A stretch of 64,000 nucleotides of DNA, from contig NZ_LRBG01000004.1 in assembly GCF_001580545.1 (NCBI RefSeq), positions 1-64,000 on the forward strand, written 5' to 3'. A model generated the notes under the pieces. The model did not search any database and had not been told where the DNA came from. It saw only the letters and a list, made by a program, of their open reading frames with translations. This DNA comes from Paraburkholderia monticola (GTDB taxonomy: Bacteria; Pseudomonadota; Gammaproteobacteria; Burkholderiales; Burkholderiaceae). Below are positions 35,608 through 45,000 of this stretch, in pieces (the stretch's first letter is position 1; the number at the start of each line of letters is the position of its first letter). The translations under genes were made by a program, and so were the position numbers.

Positions 35608-36609
35608 TTACAGGTCGTCGAACTGGACCAGCGAGATGGTCTTCGCGCCGCCGAGCGGCGCGCCTTCGTCGCTGGTCGAACACGGCTCTTCGTCGAAGGC
35701 GATATCGCCTTGCGGATCGGCCTCGCCGGTCGCGCGCAGCCCCGCGAACGGAAACAGCTGATGATCCATCAGATGCGACGGCACCACGTTCGACAGCGCG
35801 TTGAACATGTTCTCGATACGGCCCGGGAAACGCTTCTCCCAGTCGCGGATCAGCGCCTTCATTTCCGCGCGCTTCAGGTTCGGTTGGCTACCGCACAGAT
35901 TGCACGGAATAATCGGGAATTCGCGCAGTTCCGCGTACTTCTCCAGATCGGTTTCCTTCACGTAGGCGAGCGGCCGGATCACGATGTTCTTGCCGTCGTC
36001 CGATTGCAGCTTGGGCGGCATGCCTTTCAGCTTGCCGCCGTAGAACAGGTTCAAAAGCAGCGTCTGCAGGATGTCGTCGCGATGATGGCCGAGCGCGATC
36101 TTGGTCGCGCCGAGTTCGCCCGCGACGCGATACAGGATGCCGCGCCGCAGCCGCGAGCACAGCGAGCAGGTGGTCTTGCCCTCCGGCACGAGCCGCTTGA
36201 CGATGCTGTAGGTGTCCTGGTTCTCGATGTGAAACGGGATGTCCAGTTGCTTCAGGTATTCGGGCAGCACGTGCTCGGGAAAGCCGGGCTGCTTCTGGTC
36301 GAGATTCACCGCGACGATGTCGAAATTGATCGGCGCGCGCTCGCGCAGCCGCATCAGGACGTCGAGCATCGCGTAACTATCCTTGCCGCCCGACAGGCAC
36401 ACCATCACCTTGTCGCCGTCCTCGATCATGTTGTAGTCGCCGATCGCCTGGCCGACCTGGCGCGCGAGGCGCTTGAACAGCTTGTTGTTCTCGTACGCTT
36501 CCTTCTGCTCGCGGCGCGTGAGCGGCGATTTCGTTGCGCGGGCGGCGCTCGCGGCTTCGGCGGCTTCCGCGGCTTCGTTGCCCTGGTTCAGCATTTCCGG
36601 TGCATTCAT
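35608..36609 (-). CDS. ttcA: tRNA 2-thiocytidine biosynthesis protein TtcA
   Basis: This 333-residue enzyme thiolates cytidine 32 of some tRNAs. The PP-loop SGGKDS is at residues 73-78. The Fe-S/sulfur-handling cysteines are in CSLC (148 and 151) and CNLC (236 and 239). The N-terminal 30 residues are Ala/Glu-rich and variable; the C-terminus is acidic and not conserved. It lies 3 bp after folB, in one unit with the pteridine reductase-like gene, an order common in this group of bacteria. Confidence 0.95.
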   Translation of the reverse strand: MNAPEMLNQGNEAAEAAEAASAARATKSPLTRREQKEAYENNKLFKRLARQVGQAIGDYNMIEDGDKVMVCLSGGKDSYAMLDVLMRLRERAPINFDIVAVNLDQKQPGFPEHVLPEYLKQLDIPFHIENQDTYSIVKRLVPEGKTTCSLCSRLRRGILYRVAGELGATKIALGHHRDDILQTLLLNLFYGGKLKGMPPKLQSDDGKNIVIRPLAYVKETDLEKYAELREFPIIPCNLCGSQPNLKRAEMKALIRDWEKRFPGRIENMFNALSNVVPSHLMDHQLFPFAGLRATGEADPQGDIAFDEEPCSTSDEGAPLGGAKTISLVQFDDL

Positions 36610-36612
36610 CGC

Positions 36613-37008
36613 TCAATCCTCCTTGATGCGGAAGACTTCGACACCGACCGCGTCGCAGTCCGGATACACGTCCGGCTTCTCGGTCGACACACGCGCGCCG
36701 CGCACCTGCGGGTGTTCGAGCATCGCGCGCACGAGGTCATCGCACAGCGTTTCCTGCAGATGGATATGGCCTTGCGAGACGCGCTTGGCGATCGTCGAGC
36801 GCATGAAGTCGTAGTCGACGACTTCGTTGAGCTTGTCGTGCACCGGCGTGGACATCGCGAGCGGCACGAACAGTTCGACGTTGATCACGACGCGCTGTTC
36901 GCCGCGCTTTTCGAAGTCGTGCACGCCGATATTGATGTGCACTTCGTAATTGCGCAGAAAGAGCCGGCGGCAATCGGCGAGCCGGGGGTGCGAAAGAGCG
37001 GCAAACAT
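36613..37008 (-). CDS. folB: Dihydroneopterin aldolase-family protein
   Basis: This 131-residue enzyme is of the FolB/FolX fold (residues 15-125: LFLRNYEVHINIGVHDFEK, VDYDFMRSTIA, HLQETLCDDLVRAML, VRGARVSTEKPDVYPDCDAVGVEVFR). FolB cleaves dihydroneopterin in folate synthesis. The conserved active-site Glu/Lys context EKPD is present. ATG 37008 is used; the frame extends upstream without similarity. It sits between a pteridine reductase-like SDR and ttcA. The FolX epimerase is a possible alternative identity. Confidence 0.85.
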   Translation of the reverse strand: MFAALSHPRLADCRRLFLRNYEVHINIGVHDFEKRGEQRVVINVELFVPLAMSTPVHDKLNEVVDYDFMRSTIAKRVSQGHIHLQETLCDDLVRAMLEHPQVRGARVSTEKPDVYPDCDAVGVEVFRIKED

Positions 37009-37101
37009 GTTCGTTCCAATCAAAAAGGCGTGCGCTTGCACGCAAAGGGGCACTTCACCACACGCGACGGCCGCCTCGGCGAGGCAAGCCGCGCGCGCGT
37101 G

Positions 37102-37929
37102 TCAGGCGCCCGTCAAAAACATCACGTCGCGCGGCAGGGGCACGAGATGCTGCCCGCCGTCGACCACCAGCGTCGTTCCGGTGACGCCGGCTGCATCCGC
37201 GAGATACAGCGCGGCGGCGACGATATCCTCGGGCCGCGACGCACGGCCAAGAGGCGTCATTCGGTGAGCGACCTCGAACCCGTCCTGGGTCTGGTCGCCC
37301 GATTGCATGGTCAGGCCGGGCGCGAGCCCGACCACCCGGACCTTCGGCGCGAGCGCCTGAGCGAGCGCGACCGTCGCGGTCTGCAGCGCCGCCTTCGACA
37401 GCGTGTACGACAGATAGTCCGGATTCATGTTGTAGAGCTTCTGGTCCAGCACATTGATGACGACGCCGCGTTGGCTTTCGTCGCGCAACGCGGCATCGGG
37501 CGTCGCGTCGAACAGCATGCGCGCGAGCACGAGCGGCGCGCCGACGTTCATCGCGGTCAGCTTCAGCAGCAGTTCGTAGCCGACGTCGCGCGCCGTGTCT
37601 TCCTCGAAGCGCGACGCGTTGTTCACGATACACGACGGCCGCCCGAGCGCCGCGGTGCAGTCCGGCAGCAGCCGCGCGACCTGCGCTTCGTCGCCGAGCT
37701 CGGCGTGCAGCGCGACCGCGCGACGGCCGAGCGCGACGATTTGCGCGACGACTTCGTCGGCCTCCTCGCGCGACGCGCCATAGTGCACGGCCACGTCCCA
37801 GCCGCGCGCGGCAAAGCCGAGCGCGAGCGCGCGTCCGATGCGGCGCGCGGCGCCGGTTACCAGCACGACGCGGGGCATGGCGGGCGGCAGTTCAGCCGCG
37901 CGGGCGGCGATGTCCGAAGAGACGGTCAT
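37102..37929 (-). CDS. SDR-family oxidoreductase, pteridine reductase-like
   Basis: This is a 275-residue short-chain dehydrogenase. The cofactor loop TGAARRIG (residues 25-32) carries the Arg-Arg typical of NADPH-using pteridine reductase/FolM relatives. Catalytic Tyr and Lys lie in YLSYTLSKAAL, and NNAS is the fourth-strand motif. Being first in the unit with folB and ttcA supports a role in pterin/folate reduction (dihydromonapterin or dihydrofolate). The exact substrate is inferred. Its start is divergent from the methyltransferase gene by only 13 bp. Confidence 0.83.
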   Translation of the reverse strand: MTVSSDIAARAAELPPAMPRVVLVTGAARRIGRALALGFAARGWDVAVHYGASREEADEVVAQIVALGRRAVALHAELGDEAQVARLLPDCTAALGRPSCIVNNASRFEEDTARDVGYELLLKLTAMNVGAPLVLARMLFDATPDAALRDESQRGVVINVLDQKLYNMNPDYLSYTLSKAALQTATVALAQALAPKVRVVGLAPGLTMQSGDQTQDGFEVAHRMTPLGRASRPEDIVAAALYLADAAGVTGTTLVVDGGQHLVPLPRDVMFLTGA

Positions 37930-37930
37930 T

Positions 37931-37936
37931 TACAAT
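37931..37936 (+). promoter_or_regulatory. Possible -10 element placing the start site at the methyltransferase ATG
   Basis: TACAAT lies 6 bp before ATG 37943, so a transcript starting the usual 7 bp downstream would begin at or next to the start codon. There is no normal ribosome-binding site. The -35 region overlaps the start of the divergent SDR gene and is weak. Confidence 0.4.
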
Positions 37937-37942
37937 GCGGGG

Positions 37943-39145
37943 ATGAATCCGAAAGCTCACCAACCCGATAGTTTACCTGCTCCCGGCCCGAGCGCGCTCG
38001 CGCAGTCCGACGCACTCGTCGCCGAGATCCGCGCGCAGCTCGACGCGGCCGGCGGCTGGTTGCCGTTCGACCGCTACATGGAGTGCGCGTTGTACGCTCC
38101 GGGGCTCGGCTACTACAGCGGTGGTGCGCGCAAATTCGGCCTGCGCGCCGACGACGGCAGCGACTTCGTCACCGCACCGGAACTGTCGCCCCTGTTCGCG
38201 GCGACGCTCGCGCGCCCGCTCGCCGAAGCATTGGAGGCGAGCGGCACGCGCGCGGTGATGGAGTTCGGCGCCGGCACCGGCAAGCTCGCCGCGGGGGTGC
38301 TCAATGCGCTCGACACGCTCGGCGCGGAATTCGAAAGCTATTCGATCGTCGATCTGTCGGGCGAGCTGCGCGAACGGCAGCGCGAAACGATCGCGGCGGC
38401 CGCGCCCGCGCTGCTAGCCAAAGTGCGCTGGCTCGACGCATTGCCGGAGCGTTTCGAAGGCGTGGTGATCGGCAACGAGGTGCTCGATGCGATGCCGGTG
38501 CGGCTCTTCGCGCATAGCGGCGGCGCCTGGCACGAGCGCGGCGTGGTGGTGCGCAACGGCGCATTCGCATTCGACGACCGGCCGGTCAAGGCCTCCGCGG
38601 ATCTCGCGCTGCTCGAGGAAATCGATGCGACCCGCGAGAACGCCGGCGACGACTACGTGACCGAAACGCACGAAGCCGCGCGCGCCTTCACCCGCACCAT
38701 CTGCACGATGCTCGCGCGCGGCGCGATCTTGCTGATCGACTACGGCTTTCCCCACCACGAGTACTACCACGGCCAGCGCGCGCAGGGCACGCTGATGTGT
38801 CACTACCGGCACCGCGCGCACGGCGACCCGTTCCTGTACCCCGGTCTGCAGGACATCACCGCGCACGTCGAATTCACCGGGATTGCCGAAGCGGGCGTCG
38901 AAACTGGCGCGGACCTGCTCGGCTTCACGTCGCAAGCGCGCTTCCTGCTGAACGCGGGCGTCACCGAGGTGCTCGGCGAAATCGATCCCGCCGACACCGC
39001 TCGCTTTCTGCCCGCGGCCAACGCGGTGCAGAAGCTGCTCTCCGAGGCGGAGATGGGCGAACTCTTCAAGGTGATCGCGTTTTCGCGCGGCCTCGACGAC
39101 ACGCTGCGCGCCTTTTCGAGCGGCGACCGCTCGCATACGCTGTGA
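37943..39145 (+). CDS. MidA/NDUFAF7-family SAM-dependent methyltransferase
   Basis: This is a 400-residue protein of the class I methyltransferase fold. The SAM-binding loop MEFGAGTGKLAAGVL is near residue 110, followed by YSIVDLSGELRERQRE, VVIGNEVLDAMPV and LLIDYGFPHHEYY, all typical of the MidA family. The eukaryotic relative methylates an arginine of a complex I subunit; the bacterial target is not established. The 5' leader may be absent. It is followed 31 bp later by a DUF2905 gene. Confidence 0.87.
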   Translation: MNPKAHQPDSLPAPGPSALAQSDALVAEIRAQLDAAGGWLPFDRYMECALYAPGLGYYSGGARKFGLRADDGSDFVTAPELSPLFAATLARPLAEALEASGTRAVMEFGAGTGKLAAGVLNALDTLGAEFESYSIVDLSGELRERQRETIAAAAPALLAKVRWLDALPERFEGVVIGNEVLDAMPVRLFAHSGGAWHERGVVVRNGAFAFDDRPVKASADLALLEEIDATRENAGDDYVTETHEAARAFTRTICTMLARGAILLIDYGFPHHEYYHGQRAQGTLMCHYRHRAHGDPFLYPGLQDITAHVEFTGIAEAGVETGADLLGFTSQARFLLNAGVTEVLGEIDPADTARFLPAANAVQKLLSEAEMGELFKVIAFSRGLDDTLRAFSSGDRSHTL

Positions 39146-39176
39146 TGGTGAATCGGCTCTGGCTCAAGGACTCGCG

Positions 39177-39371
39177 ATGATCCGCTGGCTTCTGACTACC
39201 TTCGTTGCCGTCGCGGTGCTGTCGTCGTGCTGGCCGTGGCTGAGGAAGCTCGGCATCGGCCGGATGCCCGGCGACGTGACCTTGCGCCTGTTCGGCCGCG
39301 AGTATCCGTTTCCGTTCATGTCGACGCTGGTGCTGTCGATATTGTTGTCGCTGCTCGCGCGGGCGTTGTAG
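39177..39371 (+). CDS. DUF2905 small membrane protein
   Basis: This is a 64-residue protein with two hydrophobic helices (residues 4-19 and 46-63) around a conserved core GRMPGDVTLRLFGREYPFPF, the hallmark of DUF2905. It is probably an inner-membrane hairpin. Function unknown. It is likely co-transcribed with the methyltransferase. Confidence 0.85.
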   Translation: MIRWLLTTFVAVAVLSSCWPWLRKLGIGRMPGDVTLRLFGREYPFPFMSTLVLSILLSLLARAL

Positions 39372-39373
39372 GC

Positions 39374-39401
39374 GCCGCGCGCCACTTTTCACCCGCGCGG
39401 C
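39374..39401. terminator. Hairpin between DUF2905 and cca
   Basis: An 8-bp perfect stem (GCCGCGCG at 39374-39381 with CGCGCGGC at 39394-39401) with a 12-nt loop lies between convergent genes. There is no T run. Confidence 0.45.
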
Positions 39402-39402
39402 T

Positions 39403-40635
39403 TCACGCCAGCGCCGCTTCTACCGCGCGCACCCGCTCCTCGTGCACGGCGTCCTTGATGCCGGCCGGCGCCTCGGCGAGCCGCTTCGCAACGGCCCCCG
39501 CATCGACTCCGCGCGCGGCGACCAGCGCCACCCTCAGCCGCTCCGCCTGCGGATAGTCGCGCGTCTCGAAGCCGAGCCGCCCACGCAAGTCGGATTCGCA
39601 GGCCTGCAACGCCTCGGCAAAGCGCGCCGGCTTCCGGATTGCATCGCTGCGCTCGATCAGGCGCACCAGCGCAGCCGCCCCCATCTCCATCACGCGATGA
39701 ATATTGCCGTGCTCGCGCGCGACCAGCACCGCGAGATCGCGGCACTCGTTCGGCACGCGCAACCGCTCGCACAGCGGCTTGAGCAGATCGACGCTGCGCC
39801 CTTCGTGACCGATGTGCCGCGGCAGCACCTCCTCGGGCGTGGTCGCCTTGCCGAGGTCGTGCGTCAGCGCCGCGAAACGCACCGGCAGCGTGTAGCCCTG
39901 CTGCGCGGCATGGTCGATCACCATCATCACGTGCACACCGGTATCGACCTCGGGGTGGTAGTCGGCGCGCTGCGGCACGCCGAACAGTGCGTCGATCTCC
40001 GGCAGGATCCGCGCGAGTGCGCCGCATTCGCGCAGCACGTCGAACATGCGCGACGGCTTCTTCTCCATCAGTCCGCGTGACACTTCCTGCCACACGCGCT
40101 CGGCAACCAGCGCATCGGCTTCGCCTTCGGCGACCATCTCGCGCATCAGCGACATCGTTTCCGGCGCGACCGTGAAATCGACGAAACGCGCCGCGAACCG
40201 CGCGACACGCAGAATCCGCACCGGGTCTTCGAGGAACGCCGCGCTGACATGCCGAAACAACCGCGCCCGAAGATCGGCCTGGCCGCCGAACGGATCGATG
40301 ACCGGGCCGGTCAGTTCGCCGTCCGGGCGCACCTCGCGCGCCATCGCGTTGATCGTCAGATCGCGGCGCGCGAGGTCCTCCTCGAGCGTCACGTCAGGTG
40401 CGTAGAAGAACTGGAAGCCGTGATAGCCGGCGGCCGTCTTGCGCTCGGTGCGCGCGAGCGCGTACTCCTCGTGGGTCTGCGGATGCAGGAACACCGGAAA
40501 GTCCTTGCCCACCGGCCGATAGCCCTGCGCGACCATCTGTTCGGGTGTCGCGCCCACCACCACGTAGTCGCGGTCCTGCACCGGCACGCCGAGCAGTTCG
40601 TCGCGGATCGCGCCGCCTACCGCGTAGATATTCAT
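39403..40635 (-). CDS. cca: Multifunctional CCA tRNA nucleotidyltransferase
   Basis: This 410-residue enzyme adds or repairs the 3' CCA of tRNA. The class II nucleotidyltransferase core starts at residue 1 (MNIYAVGGAIRDELLG, then RDYVVVGATPEQM), with the RDLTINAMAR motif. The C-terminal HD domain (ALTHDLGK, HEGRS) gives the 2',3'-phosphodiesterase/phosphatase activity of the long form. Its start codon overlaps the stop of the GST gene by 4 bp (ATGA), indicating coupling. Confidence 0.95.
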   Translation of the reverse strand: MNIYAVGGAIRDELLGVPVQDRDYVVVGATPEQMVAQGYRPVGKDFPVFLHPQTHEEYALARTERKTAAGYHGFQFFYAPDVTLEEDLARRDLTINAMAREVRPDGELTGPVIDPFGGQADLRARLFRHVSAAFLEDPVRILRVARFAARFVDFTVAPETMSLMREMVAEGEADALVAERVWQEVSRGLMEKKPSRMFDVLRECGALARILPEIDALFGVPQRADYHPEVDTGVHVMMVIDHAAQQGYTLPVRFAALTHDLGKATTPEEVLPRHIGHEGRSVDLLKPLCERLRVPNECRDLAVLVAREHGNIHRVMEMGAAALVRLIERSDAIRKPARFAEALQACESDLRGRLGFETRDYPQAERLRVALVAARGVDAGAVAKRLAEAPAGIKDAVHEERVRAVEAALA

Positions 40636-41285
40636 GGGCATTCGTCTTGATAGGCGATCGCGTGCGTTTCGCGGCGCGCGGCGTCGATCCACGCATTGAC
40701 AGCGGGCAGCGCGGTAAGTCGCTCGACATAGGCAGCCGCGCTCTCCGACAACGCCGGCTTCCAGGTGTTGAAGCGCATCGCGACCGGCGCGTACATCGCG
40801 TCGGCAATGCAGAACTCGCCGAACAGGAACGGGCCGCCGTAGGTTTCGAGGCAATCGCCCCAGATCGTCCCGATTCGCGCGATATCGGCAAGCGCGCCCG
40901 GCGTCGCGTTCTTGCCCGGGAACGACGCGCGGATGTTCATCCACATGTTCGAGCGCAATTCGCCGAAGCCCGAATGCATCTCGGCGCTGACGCTGCGCGC
41001 GTGCGCGCGCGCCGCCGCGTCGCGCGGCCACAGCGCATGCTGCGGATAACGCTCGGCGAGCGTTTCGGCGATTGCGAGCGAGTCCCACACGGCCTGCCCC
41101 GCGTCGTCGATCAGGCACGGCACCTTGCCCGGTCCGCGCGGCGCCTGGGCGAAGACCTTCGCGTTCGTGTCCGGCTCGTTCAGCAGGATCAGCTCCTCGT
41201 CGAACGGGATGCCGAAGTGTGTGAGCAGCAGCCACGGACGCATCGACCATGACGAATAGTTCTTGTCACCAATCAGTAGTTTCAT
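40632..41285 (-). CDS. Glutathione S-transferase family protein
   Basis: This is a 217-residue GST-fold protein. The N-terminal thioredoxin-like domain has the likely catalytic Ser in NYSSWSMRPW (residues 9-18) and the cis-Pro context GPGKVPCLID. The C-terminal all-helical domain starts near residue 85. The SSWSxRPW signature fits the bacterial group related to maleylacetoacetate isomerase/zeta-type GSTs. The substrate is unknown. It overlaps cca by 4 bp and lies 29 bp downstream of the NDUFA9-like gene. Confidence 0.87.
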   Translation of the reverse strand: MKLLIGDKNYSSWSMRPWLLLTHFGIPFDEELILLNEPDTNAKVFAQAPRGPGKVPCLIDDAGQAVWDSLAIAETLAERYPQHALWPRDAAARAHARSVSAEMHSGFGELRSNMWMNIRASFPGKNATPGALADIARIGTIWGDCLETYGGPFLFGEFCIADAMYAPVAMRFNTWKPALSESAAAYVERLTALPAVNAWIDAARRETHAIAYQDECP

Positions 41286-41314
41286 GCCTGTTATCAGGGA
41301 AAGGGGAATGGGTT

Positions 41315-42268
41315 TCAACGCCCGGCGCTGGCGCGGAAGGTGTCGAGCCGCGAACCCGTGGATGCGCCGGTCAGATAGGTCGGCACGATCGCTTCGATGC
41401 TGACCGGCTCGAGTTCAAGCTCGGGCGCGAGCGGTCCGCTCAGAATATTGGCGACTTTCATCGAGTCGAGATTGTCGCGCGAAATCACCGGTTCGCCGGG
41501 CGCCATTTCGAAGCTCAGCGCCTGCAGGCGCGCGAGCGGCTCGGGCAGACGGACGATGCGCGCATGCTTGCCGATCACGTCGCCGCAATAGGAGACCAGG
41601 TCTTCGAGCGTATAGACGGTCGGGCCGCCGAGCTCGTAAGTGCGGCCGCTGGCGCCATCGAGATCGACCACGTTGACGATCGCCTTCGCGACGTCGCCGG
41701 CATAGACCGGCTGGAACTGCGCGTCCGGCATCGCGAGCGGGATGACCGGAAACACGCGCTGCAGGAACGCGAACTTGTTCAGAAACGCGTCTTCGGGGCC
41801 GAACACGACGGACGGCCGGAAGATCGTCCACGCGACGCTCGCCGCATGCACGGCTTTCTCGCCGTCGCTCTTCGAGCGCGAGTACATGCTCGGGCCGTTC
41901 GGATCGGCGCCGAGCGCACTCAAATGGATCAGGCGATGCACGCCCTTGCCTTCGCAGGCGGCGACGATGCGCGTCGGCAATTCGACGTGGGCATGCGCGA
42001 ACTCCGGTCCGTAGGGCTTGCCGCGTTTGCCGTTGAGGATGCCGACGAGGTTGATCACGCAATCCGCGCCTTCGACGAAGCGCGCGAGCTGGACCGGATC
42101 GAACACGTCGGTTTCGAGCACGTCGATCGGCAGCATGGTCAGGTGGCGCGCGTTGTAGCGTCGCCGCGTGGCGACGCGCACGTCCTTGCCCATCTCGACG
42201 AGCGCGTTGACGACGTAGCTGCCGATAAACCCGGATCCGCCGATGATGGCGATGGCTTGATGTCGCAT
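41315..42268 (-). CDS. Complex I NDUFA9-like NAD(P)-binding protein
   Basis: This is a 317-residue atypical short-chain dehydrogenase/epimerase. The dinucleotide loop IIGGSGFIGSYVV is at residues 8-20. It then has VINLVGILNG, LIHLSALGAD and RPSVVFGPEDAFLN, matching the NDUFA9/39-kDa subfamily. The catalytic Tyr/Lys pair is not clearly conserved. Bacterial members are usually free of complex I and may handle quinone or membrane stress. ATG 42268 has a GGGAG site. It is first of the unit with gst and cca. Confidence 0.87.
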   Translation of the reverse strand: MRHQAIAIIGGSGFIGSYVVNALVEMGKDVRVATRRRYNARHLTMLPIDVLETDVFDPVQLARFVEGADCVINLVGILNGKRGKPYGPEFAHAHVELPTRIVAACEGKGVHRLIHLSALGADPNGPSMYSRSKSDGEKAVHAASVAWTIFRPSVVFGPEDAFLNKFAFLQRVFPVIPLAMPDAQFQPVYAGDVAKAIVNVVDLDGASGRTYELGGPTVYTLEDLVSYCGDVIGKHARIVRLPEPLARLQALSFEMAPGEPVISRDNLDSMKVANILSGPLAPELELEPVSIEAIVPTYLTGASTGSRLDTFRASAGR

Positions 42269-42362
42269 TTTCGACTCCCTGATGGAAGCCGCGGCAACGG
42301 CTGGCGAGGCGCACCGCAACCTCGCGTCTGTTGACAGACCCGAGGTCACGGCGGCTAGGCGC

Positions 42363-44330
42363 TTACGGTGCGATGTAACCCAGGCGCGCCTTCAGCGATT
42401 GCGGACGGCCTTCGAACAATGCCGCGTAGTAGACCGTGTTGGACAGCACATTCTTTACGTAGTCGCGAGTTTCCTGGAACGGAATCGCCTCGGCGAAGAT
42501 CGCGCCTTCGACCGGGCGCTGCAACGACTGCCGCCAGTTGCGCGGACGGCCCGGACCTGCGTTGTAGCCAGCGGTGGCCAGCACGGCGGACCCGTCGAAC
42601 TGATTGTAGATCATCGCCAGGTAGTTGGTGCCGAGCAGGATGTTGGTGTTGATGTCGTTCATCTGCTCGCGCGATACCGGGCCCAGACCGATCTTCTTGG
42701 CGACCAGTTGCGCGGTGGCCGGCATCAGCTGCATCAGACCGCCGGCGCCGACATCCGAGCGCGCGTTGATGATGAAACGCGACTCCTGGCGGATCAGCCC
42801 GTACGCCCACTCGACGTCGAGCCCGCTCGACTGCGCGTCCTGCTCGACGATATCGCGGAACGGCGACAGGTAACGCAGCGAGAAATCGTGCTCGCTCTTC
42901 GTGCGATCCGCTGTGTTGACGGTGCGGTCGTACAGCTGGATGCGGCGCGCGTACTCCGCGGTGGCCAGCAGTTGCCGGTCGGTCATGGTGCGCAGCGGCC
43001 AGTTCCACTCGCGGTTGCCTTCGAGCCGCAGATTCAGCGCATAGAAACGCTGCGCGAGCTCGAAGCCCGGCGTCGCGCCCGCCTGCTGCACTTCGGCGTC
43101 GGTCACGGTGGTTTTTGGCGGCACGGTGATCTTCTGGCCGAGTTCTTCGAGCGCGAGCTGGCCGTAGAAGCTGAAGTTCGACGCGATCGACTGGAACTCC
43201 TGGCTGGCCGTGGCCGTGTCGCCGGCCTGCTTCAGTGCGCGCGCGTGCCAGTACACCCACGACGGCTGCTTGCGCAGCGACTCGGGCATCTGCTCGATCG
43301 ACCAGCGCACCATGTTCCAGTCGCCGGCGAGCAGCGCGCTGCGGGTGCGCCATTCGTACGCGGGATTCGACAGCGGCGCGTTCGCCGACAGCCGGAACCA
43401 GTCCACCGCGCCCGGCATCTGCTTGAGCGCGCCCTGATAGCCGATGGTGCCCCAGCCGATCGCGCGCTCCGGCGAATTCAGCGACGGCGCGACCGACGCG
43501 AACGTCGCCGCGGCCATGGCCGGATCGTTGCGGGCCATGCGCGTGATGGCGAGCAGCGCCAGTTGATGCGATTGCGCGTCGGACCCGACGCCGCGCGCGA
43601 GCAACAGCGGCGGCGTATTGACCGCCTGGCCGAACAGCACCGGGTCGGGCGGCTGGTCGCCGAGCGCGTCGACGAGCTTGCTGCCGGTGCTCGTGTAGTT
43701 CTGCTCGTAGGAGAGACGAATCTGCTGCCAGATGTCGTCGGCGCTGAACTGGCGGTTCACGCCGAGCACCGTGATCAGATCGACGCAGCCGTCGCCGTAC
43801 CATTTCGGATCGACGAGCAGCGCGCGCGCCGCGTCCGCGACGTTCTCGCCGCGCGACGCGCGCGATTCGAGCGCGTAGCACTTCACCTGGGTGTCGTCGT
43901 CGAGCACGAACTTCGCGTACTGCTGGTCGAAGTTGCGCCAGTCGTGGCGCGTGCCGAGCACGGTCAGATAGTCGTTGCGCATGCGATCGGCGATTGCCTG
44001 ACCGTCGTACTTCTGCAGGAACGCGAGCACCGGCGCGTCGGGCGCGTCGACCCGCGCATGGCCGGTCGAATCGAACAGCTGCGGCTTGATCTGGAAATAC
44101 TCCAGATACGAGGGCGCCGGGTAATCCGGGATCATGCTCGCGAGCTGGGCTGCGCGCGGCGCGTCGTTATTGCGCGCGGCTTCGCGAAGCTGGATGAAAA
44201 TCTGATCGTCGTTCGTGAGCTGCGAGATCGGAAGGGGCTTGACGGCCGAGGCGGTACTGCAGGCAACGAGTGCCGCAGCGGCCAGCGCGATACCGGCCGC
44301 GCGATATACTCGAAAAAGGCGTTTTGACAT
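42363..44330 (-). CDS. slt: Soluble-type lytic murein transglycosylase (Slt family), lipoprotein signal
   Basis: This 655-residue exported enzyme cuts peptidoglycan glycan strands to 1,6-anhydro ends. The signal ends in a lipobox (ALVAC, Cys24), so it is probably membrane-anchored. A long alpha-helical superhelix (residues about 40-480) precedes the SLT domain. The catalytic Glu is near residue 516 (GLIRQESRFII), followed by GAGGLMQLMPATAQ and NILLGTNYL. Size is close to E. coli Slt70. It is divergent from the 5-FCL gene with only 20 bp between the starts. Confidence 0.93.
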   Translation of the reverse strand: MSKRLFRVYRAAGIALAAAALVACSTASAVKPLPISQLTNDDQIFIQLREAARNNDAPRAAQLASMIPDYPAPSYLEYFQIKPQLFDSTGHARVDAPDAPVLAFLQKYDGQAIADRMRNDYLTVLGTRHDWRNFDQQYAKFVLDDDTQVKCYALESRASRGENVADAARALLVDPKWYGDGCVDLITVLGVNRQFSADDIWQQIRLSYEQNYTSTGSKLVDALGDQPPDPVLFGQAVNTPPLLLARGVGSDAQSHQLALLAITRMARNDPAMAAATFASVAPSLNSPERAIGWGTIGYQGALKQMPGAVDWFRLSANAPLSNPAYEWRTRSALLAGDWNMVRWSIEQMPESLRKQPSWVYWHARALKQAGDTATASQEFQSIASNFSFYGQLALEELGQKITVPPKTTVTDAEVQQAGATPGFELAQRFYALNLRLEGNREWNWPLRTMTDRQLLATAEYARRIQLYDRTVNTADRTKSEHDFSLRYLSPFRDIVEQDAQSSGLDVEWAYGLIRQESRFIINARSDVGAGGLMQLMPATAQLVAKKIGLGPVSREQMNDINTNILLGTNYLAMIYNQFDGSAVLATAGYNAGPGRPRNWRQSLQRPVEGAIFAEAIPFQETRDYVKNVLSNTVYYAALFEGRPQSLKARLGYIAP

Positions 44331-44350
44331 CGTTGTTTCTGGAGCGCGAA

Positions 44351-44950
44351 TTGGACCCAAGCATAGCATGCAACCCTGTCCCGACAACGAAAAAGGCGTT
44401 GCGCCGAATGTTGCTGGAAAGCCGTCTGCAAGCGGCTTCCGAGCCCGCCAGCAACGCCGCGCTCGGGCGCCGGGTGCTCGACGCGCTGAAGCACTACGCG
44501 GTGCGGAGCGTGGGATTCTACTGGCCGCTCGGCGGCGAGTTCGATGCGCGCGGTGCGATCGGGATCTGGCTCGCGGCGAATCCGCATCACGAGGCCAGTC
44601 TGCCAATCATTAAAGAACGTGGCATGGCGCTCGAATTCCATGCGTGGACACCCGCGACGCCAATGAAAATCGGCCATCACAAGATTGCCGAGCCGACCTC
44701 GGGGCGCGTGGTGCTGCCCGAGCTGCTGTTCGTGCCTTGCGTGGGTTTCGACGCCGACGGCTATCGCCTCGGCTACGGCGGCGGCTACTACGACCGCACG
44801 CTGGCCGCCTGGCCGGCCGCGCATAGGCCGATCACGGTCGGCATCGCGTACGAGGCGTGCCGCACCGATGCGCTGGAACGCGAGGCGCATGACATTGCGC
44901 TCGATCTGATCGTCACCGAGGCGGGGTTTCATCCGGCGCTGCCGGCGTGA
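44351..44950 (+). CDS. 5-Formyltetrahydrofolate cyclo-ligase
   Basis: This 199-residue enzyme converts 5-formyl-THF to 5,10-methenyl-THF with ATP. Motifs are KKALRRMLLESR at the N-terminus, LPELLFVPCVGFD and the glycine-rich GYGGGYYDRTLA substrate/ATP loop. I start it at TTG 44351 because a GGAGCG site lies 6-8 bp upstream; translation from further upstream would overlap slt. The length fits the family. It links to the folate genes elsewhere in the window by function only. Confidence 0.9.
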   Translation: MDPSIACNPVPTTKKALRRMLLESRLQAASEPASNAALGRRVLDALKHYAVRSVGFYWPLGGEFDARGAIGIWLAANPHHEASLPIIKERGMALEFHAWTPATPMKIGHHKIAEPTSGRVVLPELLFVPCVGFDADGYRLGYGGGYYDRTLAAWPAAHRPITVGIAYEACRTDALEREAHDIALDLIVTEAGFHPALPA

Positions 44951-44953
44951 TCA

Positions 44954-44974
44954 CGTCACGCACGGCGCGTGACG
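44954..44974. terminator. Hairpin between 5-FCL and the winged-helix gene
   Basis: An 8-bp perfect stem (CGTCACGC with GCGTGACG) and a 5-nt loop lie right after the 5-FCL stop between convergent genes. There is no T run. Confidence 0.45.
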
Positions 44975-45000
44975 CGCGGTGCTGGCGTGGTAGTACGTGG

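Noticed and set aside
42282..44327. 681-codon open frame opposite slt
   Set aside because: Antisense composition, no motif, and it overlaps slt entirely.
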